Shown here: piece after piece, positions 23,624 to 32,446 of the stretch
Position numbering within the stretch: the stretch's first letter is position 1
Layout of the letters: every line of letters starts with the position of its first letter
From: Paludibacter jiangxiensis
GTDB lineage: Bacteria > Bacteroidota > Bacteroidia > Bacteroidales > Paludibacteraceae
Reading direction: 5' to 3'
Length of the DNA stretch: 64,000 nucleotides
Assembly (NCBI RefSeq): GCF_001618385.1
Contig: NZ_BDCR01000003.1
Location: 682,001 to 746,000 of the forward strand
Made by a program: the position numbers and the translations under genes
The notes under the pieces: model-generated
What the model was told of the DNA's origin: nothing
The model's database searches: none
Seen by the model: only the letters and a program-made list of their open reading frames with translations

Positions 23624-24223
23624 TTACCATTTTTTCAGTTCCGCATACAGCCGTTGAACCGGTAATCCCATTACGTTATAAAAGGAGCCATTAATTGATT
23701 CAACCGCCACATAACCAATCCACTCCTGCACTCCATACGACCCGGCTTTATCCATCGGGCGGTATTTCTTTACATAATAATCTATTTCTTCTGCCGTCAA
23801 TTTGGCAAAACGCACCTCTGTGGAAACTGAAAATGCCACCTGCTTTTCTTTCGATTGCAGGCAAACTCCGGTAAACACCGTGTGGGTTTTGTCCGACAAA
23901 TGAGCCAGCATACGTTTTGCATCGGCTTCGTCGATAGGTTTTTCAAGAACATGACCATCGCACCACACGATGGTATCGGCTGTAATCACCAACGTATTAC
24001 CATCTAATAAATGCTGATATGCCGACGCTTTGTGTTTTGCAAGATAAAGAGCTACCTCATCACCCGAAAGTGTATCCGGATACACCTCTTCCAGATCGGG
24101 GAGCACATGAACCGTAAAAGGGACATCCAAACCGGCTAAAAGTTCTTGCCGACGTGGCGACTGCGACGCTAAAATGATATTGTAGGAAGATAGATTGGAA
24201 AGCACGATAAAAAAATTTAGCAA
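23624..24223 (-). CDS. maf: Maf family nucleoside triphosphate pyrophosphatase
   Basis: A 199-residue cytoplasmic protein with the family hallmarks ASQSPRRQELL near the N-terminus, ITADTIVW in the centre (acidic residue involved in catalysis), EKP after it, and the C-terminal GSYGVQEWIGYVAVESINGSFYNVMGLP. Maf proteins hydrolyse dTTP, UTP or modified nucleotides to the monophosphate as house-cleaning enzymes and have been linked to septum arrest. It is the last gene of a tight minus-strand string and starts 4 bases after the UbiA-type gene. The first ~12 residues before YNIILASQ are longer than usual, so a later start is possible. Confidence 0.92.
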   Translation of the reverse strand: MLNFFIVLSNLSSYNIILASQSPRRQELLAGLDVPFTVHVLPDLEEVYPDTLSGDEVALYLAKHKASAYQHLLDGNTLVITADTIVWCDGHVLEKPIDEADAKRMLAHLSDKTHTVFTGVCLQSKEKQVAFSVSTEVRFAKLTAEEIDYYVKKYRPMDKAGSYGVQEWIGYVAVESINGSFYNVMGLPVQRLYAELKKW

Positions 24224-24227
24224 AGAT

Positions 24228-25226
24228 TCAGACCGCAGGCTGGTTGATCATAAACAAATCAAACAACGGGAAACCGTATGCCCGCGCCTGCAGGAAATAA
24301 AAGACAAAACTGTAGCAAATGCCGACTACCATTATAAATTTAAGAAATCCGGCAGCCTGATGCAACGAAGATTGCTGCTTCGCCCTTATAATGAGATAGA
24401 AAAAGTAAATGAATGGTACTACAATTCCCAATATGTAATAACGCATCGTCAGCGTGTCGTTGGCAAAATGAATCTTTGACACATAAAACCCTGCCGCTGC
24501 GATTACGACTGCCACCAATCCATAAACGACCCATTTGGAACGCGATATTCCCCATACAATGGGCATTGTACGACACTCCATCTCCCGGTCACCTTCAACG
24601 TCCTCCATATCCTTCACCACTTCGCGGATAAGAGTTACCAAAAAGGCAAACAGGGCAAACCCGTTTATCCACGAAAAAATGGACGGCGCTACAGGCGTAA
24701 AGTCTAACAGTTCGCCATAAGTGCGATGTAAAAATGATACTTCCAGCAAACCGACCATAAAAGGTACCAAAGCCGTTGTCACCCCCACAATCAGGTTGCC
24801 AACTAAGAACTGGCGCTTATAACTGGCCGAATAGAACCAAAGCAATCCGGTGATTGCCACGAATAAAAAACCAAACGTAACATTGCGCACCCATATTGCA
24901 AGACCAATACCAATGCACAACCCAATTATCGTGCATATCTGATAAAGCCTCATTGTTGATTTTTTGGAGATATTCTTACCAACAATCACCTTATCCGGAC
25001 GATTGATCTCGTCAATCTTCACATCAAAATAATCGTTGACAATGTAACCTCCGGCAGCTATCAGAATAGTAGACAACACCAACAACCAGAAAGCAATTTC
25101 CGGGGTAGCCGACGGTACTCTAAAGGGTAGCAACACTGGTTTTATAACGCATGCATGCATTACCCACTGAAGAAATAAAATGATAATCAGATTTTTATAT
25201 CTAACCAGCTGTAAATAATTATGCAT
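24228..25226 (-). CDS. UbiA family prenyltransferase (geranylgeranylglycerol-phosphate geranylgeranyltransferase-like)
   Basis: A 332-residue polytopic membrane protein with eight to nine hydrophobic segments and the two Asp-rich UbiA motifs: NDYFDVKIDEINRPDK (first, prenyl-diphosphate/Mg binding) and DMEDVEGDREM (second). The closest annotated group in Bacteroidota is called geranylgeranylglycerol-phosphate geranylgeranyltransferase. The true acceptor in bacteria of this phylum is not settled; menaquinone-type or haem-type prenylation are alternatives. It is packed between the DUF4834 gene (11 bases) and maf (4 bases). Confidence 0.85.
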   Translation of the reverse strand: MHNYLQLVRYKNLIIILFLQWVMHACVIKPVLLPFRVPSATPEIAFWLLVLSTILIAAGGYIVNDYFDVKIDEINRPDKVIVGKNISKKSTMRLYQICTIIGLCIGIGLAIWVRNVTFGFLFVAITGLLWFYSASYKRQFLVGNLIVGVTTALVPFMVGLLEVSFLHRTYGELLDFTPVAPSIFSWINGFALFAFLVTLIREVVKDMEDVEGDREMECRTMPIVWGISRSKWVVYGLVAVVIAAAGFYVSKIHFANDTLTMRYYILGIVVPFIYFFYLIIRAKQQSSLHQAAGFLKFIMVVGICYSFVFYFLQARAYGFPLFDLFMINQPAV

Positions 25227-25237
25227 AACAAGCAGAC

Positions 25238-25459
25238 TTAATTTTTTACTTCTTCAAAATCGACGTATTCACCTTCTTCCTTACTAAAAACTTTCCGATC
25301 CGACCGTGCTGTTGAAGAAGTACCTTCCCCCTGATTTGCCGTCGAAGCATGTCCCTTTCGGCCGAAAGAAAACAATCGGAGGAAAAAATTAAGTACGCTG
25401 CCTACTACAGCAAGCCCAAGAACAAGTATGAATAAAAACAGGAAAAGAAAAAATCCCAT
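25238..25459 (-). CDS. DUF4834 family small membrane protein
   Basis: A 73-residue protein with an N-terminal hydrophobic helix (GFFLFLFLFILVLGLAVVGSVLNFFLRLF), a Ser/Thr-rich linker, and a conserved C-terminal end KVFSKEEGEYVDFEEVKN that is the signature of DUF4834. Function is unknown. In this phylum it is commonly found near obg and similar housekeeping genes. It lies between obgE (29 bases) and the UbiA-type gene (11 bases). Confidence 0.75.
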   Translation of the reverse strand: MGFFLFLFLFILVLGLAVVGSVLNFFLRLFSFGRKGHASTANQGEGTSSTARSDRKVFSKEEGEYVDFEEVKN

Positions 25460-25488
25460 ATACTCAGATTAAATTTAACGCAAACAGA

Positions 25489-26631
25489 CTAACGATAAGC
25501 TTCCGGGTCAAGATTTTCATAGTCAAAATCATCCTCATCTTCTTCTTCGTCGTCTCCCATATCTTCTTCCTCTGATTCGTGTTCGGAAGGAAGAACCACA
25601 TTTTCAGGCAAACGGTGAGTCATCGTCATTACACGGTTCGCCTCATCGTTCAACTCTTCCCAAATCATATCTTTCAGTTCGGGAATACCAAAGCCGGTGA
25701 CTGCCGAGATAAATATAAATTTCACTTCCGGCAATTCGGCTTTCAAAGCCTCAATCAGTTCCTCATCCAGCAGATCTGCTTTTGTAACGGCCAACAACCG
25801 CTGTTTATCAAGCAATTCAGGATTAAACTGTTTCAATTCATTGAGCAAGACATTATATTCTTCGGCGATATCTTTTGTATCACCGGGAATCATAAACAAC
25901 AGAATGGCATTTCGTTCGATGTGTCGAAGAAAACGCAACCCCAAACCTTTTCCTTCGTGTGCTCCTTCAATAATTCCTGGAATATCTGCCATTACAAACG
26001 ACTTATTGTCGCGGTAAGGCACAATTCCCAAATTGGGCACCAACGTTGTAAACGGGTAGTTGGCAATCTCGGGTTTAGCAGCTGTAATAGCGGCCAAAAG
26101 CGTCGATTTGCCGGCGTTCGGAAAACCGACAAGACCAACATCTGCCAACACTTTCAATTCCAGAATAACCGGACGTTCTTCGCGGGGTTCTCCCGGTTGT
26201 GCAAACCGTGGAGTTTGGTTGGTAGCCGTGCGAAAATGCCAGTTACCAAGTCCTCCGCGACCACCTTTCAGGAGAATCACTTCCTGCCCGTCTTCCGTTA
26301 CATCGCAAATAAATTCGCCTGTTTCGGCATCGTGAGCTACGGTTCCGCAAGGCACATCAATAACTCTGTCTTCACCATCTTTACCAAAACTACGGCTACT
26401 GCTGCCATCTCCACCGTCTCCGGCGAATACGTGGCGCGCATATTTCAAGTGAATCAGTGTCCAGTAATTTTTATTTGCACGCATAATGATATGCCCGCCA
26501 CGACCGCCATCGCCGCCATCCGGGCCTCCTTTCTGCACAAATTTTTCGCGGTGGAAGTGCATCGATCCCTGACCGCCCTTTCCGGAACGGCAAAAAATCT
26601 TCACATAATCTACAAAATTGGTTTCAGCCAT
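25489..26631 (-). CDS. obgE: GTPase ObgE/CgtA
   Basis: A 380-residue ribosome-associated GTPase. The Gly-rich Obg fold (about 1-158) starts [21 protein letters not shown]. The G domain shows the P-loop [11 protein letters not shown], switch II region [16 protein letters not shown] and TKAD. The C-terminus is a long acidic tail ([17 protein letters not shown]) instead of the OCT domain of Bacillus. Obg proteins act in 50S assembly and stringent-type stress control and are usually essential. It follows hisD by 28 bases with no promoter visible between, an unusual link of an essential GTPase with histidine genes. Confidence 0.95.
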   Translation of the reverse strand: MAETNFVDYVKIFCRSGKGGQGSMHFHREKFVQKGGPDGGDGGRGGHIIMRANKNYWTLIHLKYARHVFAGDGGDGSSSRSFGKDGEDRVIDVPCGTVAHDAETGEFICDVTEDGQEVILLKGGRGGLGNWHFRTATNQTPRFAQPGEPREERPVILELKVLADVGLVGFPNAGKSTLLAAITAAKPEIANYPFTTLVPNLGIVPYRDNKSFVMADIPGIIEGAHEGKGLGLRFLRHIERNAILLFMIPGDTKDIAEEYNVLLNELKQFNPELLDKQRLLAVTKADLLDEELIEALKAELPEVKFIFISAVTGFGIPELKDMIWEELNDEANRVMTMTHRLPENVVLPSEHESEEEDMGDDEEEDEDDFDYENLDPEAYR

Positions 26632-26659
26632 ATAAATCGGTTGATTTTATTTTTTATTT

Positions 26660-27979
26660 TTATCTTCTCCATGAATCGGAGTAATCATCATCTTCGCGGT
26701 ACACTCTTTCCAAGCGTACCTCAACTGCATTTTTATGAGCAATAAGTCCTTCATTTTCAGCCATTATCTCAATAGCGTTGCTCAACATCGACAATCCTTC
26801 GCGGGATAGTTCCTGGTAAGTTATTTTTTTGGTAAAACTGTCGAGATGCACCCCGCTGTAAGCTTTTGCGTAACCGTTGGTAGGCAGCGTGTGATTTGTT
26901 CCCGAGGCATAATCTCCGGCACTTTCGGGGCTGTATTCTCCCAAAAATACCGAGCCTGCATTAACAATTCTCTCAGCCACTACCGTGTAGTTATGCGTCA
27001 TGATAATCAGATGCTCCGGTGCATATTCATTCGTAAACTCGATAGCTTCTTCAATATCTGGGATATAGATAATCTTGCTATGTTGCAGTGCTTTTTCTGC
27101 CAAATCTTTGCGGGGCAATAGTTCGAGCTGTGATTTTACCTCATCTTGAACCCCCACAATAAGCGCCTCATCAGTCGTAATAAGAATCGACTGGCTATCA
27201 ACACCATGTTCCGCTTGCGAAAGCAGATCGGCAGCAATATAACGCGGCTTGGCCGTATGATCGGCAATAATTGCCACTTCCGATGGTCCGGCAGGCATAT
27301 CAATTGCCGTATTCTTCAGGCTTACCAATTGCTTGGCCGCCGTCACGTACTGATTTCCGGGACCGAATATTTTATACACCTTGGGCACACTTTCAGTACC
27401 ATAGGCCATTGCTGCAATTGCCTGTGCACCACCAATTTTGAATATTTTTGTAACACCACACAAATTGGCAGCATACAAAACTGCTGGATGAATTTTACCT
27501 TCGGCATTGGGTGGAGAGCAAAGTACAATTTCTTCACAACCAGCCAACTGAGCCGGAATAGCAAGCATCAACACTGTCGAAAACAGAGGAGCTGTACCAC
27601 CCGGAATATACAAACCTACTTTTTGGATTGCAACCCGTTTTTGCCAGCAGCGCACCTCCGGAATCACATTCATGTAAGGAAGCTCATCGTTCTGGGCATC
27701 ATGGAATTTTTCGATATTCCGTTTTGCCTGCGAAATAGCTTCTTTCAACAAATGAGGCACCAAAGTTTCTGCTTCTGCTATTTCTTCTGCACTCACCTGC
27801 AACGCCGATAACTGAACCTTATCAAATTTCAGTTCATATTCAAAAACAGCCTTATCGCCGTTCTGACGAATATTTTCCAAAACTTCACCCACAGTACCAA
27901 ACAGGCTGGTAGTATCTATTTCAGGGCGTTTGAGCAGTTCCGGCCACTCCTGTCTCGACGGCTTTTTTACAATTTGCAT
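26660..27979 (-). CDS. hisD: Histidinol dehydrogenase
   Basis: A 439-residue enzyme catalysing the last two oxidations from L-histidinol to L-histidine with NAD+ and Zn2+. Visible motifs are VGLYIPGGTAPLFSTVLM, FGPGNQYVTAAKQLV, DMPAGPSEVAIIAD, DLLSQAEHGVDSQ (Gln and His metal ligands), EHLIIM and ESAGDYASGTNHTLPT. The length is normal. It follows hisG by 31 bases. The other his genes usually next in this phylum (hisC, hisB) are absent here and must lie elsewhere if present. Confidence 0.96.
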   Translation of the reverse strand: MQIVKKPSRQEWPELLKRPEIDTTSLFGTVGEVLENIRQNGDKAVFEYELKFDKVQLSALQVSAEEIAEAETLVPHLLKEAISQAKRNIEKFHDAQNDELPYMNVIPEVRCWQKRVAIQKVGLYIPGGTAPLFSTVLMLAIPAQLAGCEEIVLCSPPNAEGKIHPAVLYAANLCGVTKIFKIGGAQAIAAMAYGTESVPKVYKIFGPGNQYVTAAKQLVSLKNTAIDMPAGPSEVAIIADHTAKPRYIAADLLSQAEHGVDSQSILITTDEALIVGVQDEVKSQLELLPRKDLAEKALQHSKIIYIPDIEEAIEFTNEYAPEHLIIMTHNYTVVAERIVNAGSVFLGEYSPESAGDYASGTNHTLPTNGYAKAYSGVHLDSFTKKITYQELSREGLSMLSNAIEIMAENEGLIAHKNAVEVRLERVYREDDDYSDSWRR

Positions 27980-28010
27980 AATTCTTATCTTAACAAGCGA
28001 AAGCGCTTTC

Positions 28011-28862
28011 TTACATAATCATTTTTTCAATTGGCAATACCAATATACCTTCTGCTCCCAGTGATTTCAGTTTTCCGATAATCTCCCAGAAACGTTTTTC
28101 AGGCAATACCGAGTGCATCGAGCTCCAACCTTCTTTTGCCAGTGGCATAATGGTCGGGCTGGTAATACCGGGCAACACGGCTATAATATCTTCAATGTTA
28201 TCATTCGGAGCATTCAGCAAAATATATTTCTTGCCTTCAGCGGCCTGCACAGCATCAATACGAAACATCAGCTCATTGAGAATTTCTCTTTTTTCGGCAG
28301 AAAGTTCAGGATTTCCAATCAACACAGCTTCCGATTTCATCACCACTTCAACTTCTTTCAGATGATTGCTAACCAGTGTACTACCGGAGCTTACGATATC
28401 AAAAATAGCATCCGAAAGACCAATACCAGGAGCAATTTCAACAGATCCCGTAATAACGTGACAGTGGGCACTAATGCCTTGTTTTTTCAGAAAGGTGTTC
28501 AGGATATGAGGATAAGAAGAAGCTATTTTCTTTCCTTCAAACCAGCTAACACCCTTATAATCTTCTTCTTTAGGGATAGCCAAAGACAAACGGCATTTAC
28601 TGAAACCCAAGCGTTTTTCAATAAGTGCGTTCTCATTTCGCTCTACAAATTCGTTTTCGCCCACTATACCCACATCAGCAACACCATCGGCTACCGATTG
28701 AGGAATATCGTCATCTCTCAAAAACAGGACTTCAACAGGGAAGTTGGTCGAGGCAATCAGCAAAGTGCGTTTTGCGCTACTGAGTTTAATACCTATTTCG
28801 GAGAATAACTCCATCGTATCTTCATACAAACGTCCTTTCGATTGAACTGCTATTCGTAACAT
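28011..28862 (-). CDS. hisG: ATP phosphoribosyltransferase, long form
   Basis: A 284-residue first enzyme of histidine synthesis, condensing ATP and PRPP. The catalytic part begins MLRIAVQSKGRLYEDTMELF and contains VADVGIVGENEF and the PRPP loop DIVSSGSTLVSNHL. The C-terminal ~75 residues (LPGITSPTIMPL...GAEGILVLPIEKMI) form the ACT-like regulatory domain of the long HisG form, so feedback inhibition by histidine is expected and no HisZ is needed. The ATG at 28862 is chosen from family alignment; the in-frame upstream codons overlap the leader region. A histidine attenuator precedes it. Confidence 0.96.
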   Translation of the reverse strand: MLRIAVQSKGRLYEDTMELFSEIGIKLSSAKRTLLIASTNFPVEVLFLRDDDIPQSVADGVADVGIVGENEFVERNENALIEKRLGFSKCRLSLAIPKEEDYKGVSWFEGKKIASSYPHILNTFLKKQGISAHCHVITGSVEIAPGIGLSDAIFDIVSSGSTLVSNHLKEVEVVMKSEAVLIGNPELSAEKREILNELMFRIDAVQAAEGKKYILLNAPNDNIEDIIAVLPGITSPTIMPLAKEGWSSMHSVLPEKRFWEIIGKLKSLGAEGILVLPIEKMIM

Positions 28863-28921
28863 AATAGTCTGTAATAATGGGTTTATAAAGTATTTTATAT
28901 TGTTTCTATTCCGCCATTTAC

Positions 28922-28949
28922 AAAAAAAGCTCACCGATTAACGGTAAGC
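28922..28949 (-). terminator. Attenuator terminator of the his operon
   Basis: On the minus strand, GCTTACCG / CGGTGAGC form an 8-bp stem (one G-U) with a short loop, followed by seven T residues. It lies 48 bases after the leader peptide stop and about 60 bases before hisG. An upstream segment CGGTGGGC (28978-28985 on plus) can pair with GCTTACCG to form the competing antiterminator. Confidence 0.85.
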
Positions 28950-28997
28950 CAAGTCAATTAGGTACAACATCCCATTTGCCCACCGTTGCGATGCAGC

Positions 28998-29039
28998 TCA
29001 TTGATGATGATGCGATAATAAATTGAGGGTCGTATTCAT
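28998..29039 (-). CDS. hisL: his operon leader peptide
   Basis: A 13-codon open frame reading MNTTLNLLSHHHQ then TGA, with three consecutive CAT histidine codons just before the stop. It lies between a -7 promoter element at 29059-29066 and a terminator/antiterminator pair at 28922-28985, immediately upstream of hisG. This is the classical layout of transcription attenuation. Ribosome stalling on His codons when charged tRNA-His is scarce would favour the antiterminator and allow transcription into hisG. The sequence does not show a clear 1:2 pause hairpin, so that part of the mechanism is unproven. Confidence 0.85.
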   Translation of the reverse strand: MNTTLNLLSHHHQ

Positions 29040-29058
29040 TCTACTCTGAAATAGAGCA

Positions 29059-29066
29059 CAAAGGTA
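29059..29066 (-). promoter_or_regulatory. -7 promoter element of the his operon
   Basis: TACCTTTG on the minus strand matches TAnnTTTG. Transcription would begin near 29052, 13 bases before the leader peptide ATG. The -33 region is weak. Confidence 0.5.
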
Positions 29067-29139
29067 CAAAAATATCGGCGTCAAACACAGCTTTTTATCT
29101 CAAAATATCAAAAATTCACGACTTCCGCGGTTTTCTATT

Positions 29140-31209
29140 TCAAAACCGGAATCGAATCATGGCTCTGACATCGGTTTTGTGGTTTCCTACTATTTTTTCC
29201 AGACCATCACCAACCTCTGATCGATCCGCATACAACGACTCAGCAACTTTCATCCAAAGGGATATATTTTTCGATACCTGCCACCGGCAATTCAAATACC
29301 ACCGGCTACCCCTTCCATAGAGCATCGGAACCGAGTATGCGTAAAGGATGTCGCGTTCATAACTATAAATACGATTTTCGTAGTTAACCGCATCAAAGAG
29401 TTCATACCTAACGTCAAATGACAAAGGCAATTTTCGAAAAGAACAAGAAAGTTCCTGAGCAAACAAAAAACCAAATGCAAGCTCACTATCCCTACCCGAT
29501 GCACTATTTGTCTCAATCGTACTTTTCAACACACAACGTTCATTGGGAGAAAACAGCAGTTTGTAACGCAAAGATGCCTTTGTATACTTGTCCGTAAAAT
29601 CAGCAGTTTCCGATCCTGTTTGATTTTTCTCTTTTTGCTCATAACGGATTCTCCAGAGCATTTCCACTTTCTTATTAAGCAGAAAATCAGCTTCAAGCAT
29701 AGCATCATATCCGTCGGACGGCCGACTCACCAGATATCGCAACCAGGGGAAAGAATAAACATCCATGTACCCCGTTATTTTCCAGCGCTTAACGGGATGC
29801 ACCTCGAATCCGAGATAAAACCCCTCCTCATTGTTCACTTTGGAACCTTCCGCAAATGCATTTGACAACAACACGTCATACTGCTTAGAATAGAGACGAT
29901 AGAGCACCACAAAACTAACGGTGGACACCGGACAGACCGTAAATCCATTCAAAATAGCATAGCCGCCAGCCGACTGAGTCGCCTCTTCTCCAAAAAACGT
30001 AAATTTATTCCATTTAAAACGGTAATTTAAACCCGCGGCCAACTGATGATTCCCCCTGAAATAAAACACATTATATGGCTTTAGATCGGGCTGAAAATCT
30101 CTACCCAAGCGCGTATCTGTCACCGTAATCCCGAGATTCGCGTTAGAAAACCGATAATTCACATTACCACCAAACACCTGCATTGATATTACATTTTTAC
30201 GATTCAGATCACTCAACGTACGGTGCAAGCCATCTGTTTTAATGCTCGAAAATGTATTTCCCGCCGAATCGCCGTCAATGAACCTATAGGAATAAAAACC
30301 TGAAACCTCAGCCTTTCCAAACCGAAGCGTCACCCCGGTTCCTCGTAAAAAATTATACTCATCGACAGACGAACTCTTCCGCAAACCCGAATTTCTGGGC
30401 AGAACATTCATAATGTCCGTGGACTTTCCAAAGTTCAGCTCCGGATGAATCACCAACCCCATTCCGAAATTAGCTCTGAAATTCCCAACAACCAACGTTT
30501 TCAGCTTCCCAAAATTGGCAAGTTGCAGATAGCCCGAATAAAAATCAAACCCTTTGTGATATTGTCCCCAAACCTGCTCACCGGCATCCGTTTCGCCAAT
30601 CAAGCCGGCATCTATTTTATCTTTATAGCGAAAGGAATATTTCAGAGACAAGTACTCAGGACCACCCAAATACCGTTTATCAGTTGCTTCCGCTCCGGCG
30701 TTATCCATTGTGTTTTCATAGCCCGATTTCTTTTCCAGCGTTCGCTCACTTCGGATATAAAGCTCATTTATCCCATCTCTCAACATTTTCGAGAGTGACT
30801 CCCTCCTACCTTTCTTCCCCTCCGAATCACCCAGATAGACAAAAGGCAATAAATTACGAATCAAAAACATATCAAATCCATCAACCAACTGAAGCTCATA
30901 AATTGTCTGCATACGCTTCTGGCGGTACATATAGTAAAGAAAATTCTCTATCTGCTTATCACTCAAGAATTGCAACTTTTCAAGCTCTTCTTTATTAGTG
31001 TTGTTAATGTTAATCGGATTGCGGGCAAAATAATTCAAATCGTCTTCCAGAGTAGTTAAATCCACATCAGCCTCGCCATCTGATGTCATCTGCTCATAAA
31101 TACGTTCAATAACAGCGGCTGTATTTTCGGGCTTATCCTGCGCTAGAACAAAACCAAAACACAACATGTATATAAAGAACATGACAAACAGAACTCTCCT
31201 CATCTTCAT
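29140..31209 (-). CDS. Helix-hairpin-helix outer-membrane barrel-like protein
   Basis: A 689-residue exported protein with signal peptide MKMRRVLFVMFFIYMLCFGFVLAQ. Residues about 50-115 carry a helix-hairpin-helix of the ComEA type (NPININNTNKEELEKLQFLSDKQIENFLYYM). The remaining ~550 residues have the alternating aromatic pattern of a large beta-barrel ending in an aromatic residue (MIRFRF). Function is unknown; such HHH-plus-barrel proteins are common in Bacteroidota. It is paired with the barrel protein at 31213-32022, whose stop is 3 bases upstream of this start. Confidence 0.7.
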   Translation of the reverse strand: MKMRRVLFVMFFIYMLCFGFVLAQDKPENTAAVIERIYEQMTSDGEADVDLTTLEDDLNYFARNPININNTNKEELEKLQFLSDKQIENFLYYMYRQKRMQTIYELQLVDGFDMFLIRNLLPFVYLGDSEGKKGRRESLSKMLRDGINELYIRSERTLEKKSGYENTMDNAGAEATDKRYLGGPEYLSLKYSFRYKDKIDAGLIGETDAGEQVWGQYHKGFDFYSGYLQLANFGKLKTLVVGNFRANFGMGLVIHPELNFGKSTDIMNVLPRNSGLRKSSSVDEYNFLRGTGVTLRFGKAEVSGFYSYRFIDGDSAGNTFSSIKTDGLHRTLSDLNRKNVISMQVFGGNVNYRFSNANLGITVTDTRLGRDFQPDLKPYNVFYFRGNHQLAAGLNYRFKWNKFTFFGEEATQSAGGYAILNGFTVCPVSTVSFVVLYRLYSKQYDVLLSNAFAEGSKVNNEEGFYLGFEVHPVKRWKITGYMDVYSFPWLRYLVSRPSDGYDAMLEADFLLNKKVEMLWRIRYEQKEKNQTGSETADFTDKYTKASLRYKLLFSPNERCVLKSTIETNSASGRDSELAFGFLFAQELSCSFRKLPLSFDVRYELFDAVNYENRIYSYERDILYAYSVPMLYGRGSRWYLNCRWQVSKNISLWMKVAESLYADRSEVGDGLEKIVGNHKTDVRAMIRFRF

Positions 31210-31212
31210 TTC

Positions 31213-32022
31213 TCAGAAATTATATCTTAATGCGCCCACAGATGTAATGCCCAAGACGGGATGCCGTTCAAAATTGACATCAAACACAAAACCACCAACC
31301 GTCACACCACATCCCAAAGTCGGTGTTAGTGGAGCGCCATATCCTCCCAATTTTACCACAATCGACTGCGTGGGATAATATTCAAAACCACTTCTGACAA
31401 TCAACCGACTACTAACCTCTTTATCAAATTGCAACAACCATCGAAACGAGTCAGTCATCCGATACTGCATTCCTATCGTGAACAAACAAGGCAAATCCTT
31501 TACGATTTCCTGGTACTTGAGTTGCTGATGCATCGGATTAAACACATTCAACCCAAGATAAAATTCCGGAGTCACTTCCGAAAACAAGCCGATTTGTGGC
31601 ACCACAACACCCTTGCTCCCAAGAGAACGAGAAAATGCAACCATATAGTAATTAAATTGCACACCCATGGAAAACAATTCATCAAAAGTGCGGGCAAAAG
31701 AAATTCCGGCAAGTTTTTCATTATAAGAAGAATATCCAAAACGAGAAACTGCCACTCCTATATTAATCAATGAAGTCGGTAAAGAAAACGAAAGTTGCTG
31801 CGTTGATAACTCTTTCATTGCAAACCGATTTTCGTAAACCAACGAAAGTCCGCACTGCTCCCGCACTGCCAACAACGCCGGATTATCAAATCCCTGCCAA
31901 TCACCTTTTTGAGTGACAGAAACTCCTCCTGCAAAATAAGATTTGGGCAATACACTTGCCGTTTGAGAATGACAAAAAAGACTCACCAGTATAAATACTA
32001 CATTAACTAAACACTTTTTCAT
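31213..32022 (-). CDS. Outer-membrane beta-barrel protein (PorV/FadL-like)
   Basis: A 269-residue protein with signal peptide MKKCLVNVVFILVSLFCHSQ. The mature part starts with GGVSVTQKGDWQGFDNPALLA, a motif also seen in PorV-like and FadL-like barrels of this phylum, followed by regular amphipathic strands and a C-terminal aromatic residue (GALRYNF). The role is unknown. It overlaps functionally with the following HHH protein, separated by only 3 bases, so the two probably form one outer-membrane assembly or transport unit. Confidence 0.6.
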   Translation of the reverse strand: MKKCLVNVVFILVSLFCHSQTASVLPKSYFAGGVSVTQKGDWQGFDNPALLAVREQCGLSLVYENRFAMKELSTQQLSFSLPTSLINIGVAVSRFGYSSYNEKLAGISFARTFDELFSMGVQFNYYMVAFSRSLGSKGVVVPQIGLFSEVTPEFYLGLNVFNPMHQQLKYQEIVKDLPCLFTIGMQYRMTDSFRWLLQFDKEVSSRLIVRSGFEYYPTQSIVVKLGGYGAPLTPTLGCGVTVGGFVFDVNFERHPVLGITSVGALRYNF

Positions 32023-32250
32023 GCCGTAAATATAATATATATTTTTTATTTTCTCATTATAACGTAATTTTGATACATAAATCTATTTAACAATAGAAAA
32101 CAAATCACATTTCATCCGGCAAAAGCCATTTTTTCGGAAAGAAAACAGGGCTTCAAACCCCAAAGCAGCGACAAAGCCTCCTCTTTAGGGCATCAAAACA
32201 AAGAAAAACGATCTATAGGACCAACACTATCAACTGTATATAAACAAATT

Positions 32251-32292
32251 AGCTGGCAATGAAAAAATATTTTTGTTTTTTCATTGCCAGCT
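32251..32292. repeat. Perfect 17-bp palindrome overlapping the initiator tRNA promoter
   Basis: The arms start AGCTGGCAATG (32251-32267) and end CATTGCCAGCT (32276-32292), perfect over 17 bp around an 8-base loop. Its right end abuts the -33 box ATTG at 32293-32296. The T/A runs lie within the stem, so it is not a standard terminator for either side. Confidence 0.8.
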
Positions 32293-32323
32293 ATTGCGAA
32301 ATAGGAAAAAGTCCTTACCTTTG
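32293..32323 (+). promoter_or_regulatory. Promoter of initiator tRNA
   Basis: ATTG at 32293-32296, 19-base spacer, TACCTTTG at 32316-32323. The start of transcription would be near 32330, a few bases before the mature tRNA. Confidence 0.7.
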
Positions 32324-32334
32324 CAGTACAAAAT

Positions 32335-32407
32335 CGCGGAGTAGAGCAGTTGGCAGCTCGTCAGGCTCATAACCTGGAGGCCGGTGGTTCGAGTCCATCC
32401 TCCGCAA
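32335..32407 (+). tRNA. Initiator tRNA-fMet (anticodon CAT)
   Basis: Acceptor CGCGGAG / CTCCGCA leaves C1 opposite A72, the unpaired first position that marks initiator tRNAs. Anticodon loop CTCATAA has CAT. The lower anticodon stem reads AGG/CCT rather than the canonical three G-C pairs. CCA is not encoded. Confidence 0.93.
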
Positions 32408-32412
32408 CACAG

Positions 32413-32446
32413 AAAAGGGAAAGATTAAATCTTTCCCTTTTGCTTT
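32413..32446 (+). terminator. Terminator after tRNA-fMet
   Basis: A 13-bp stem AAAAGGGAAAGAT / ATCTTTCCCTTTT with a 3-base loop, then TGCTTTTT. It overlaps the end of the convergent AlkD-like gene region and may serve both strands. Confidence 0.8.

Noticed and set aside
25579-26745. 388-codon plus-strand frame antisense to obgE
   Set aside because: It is a shadow of the Obg frame; the Phe/His/Asn-rich translation has no family features.
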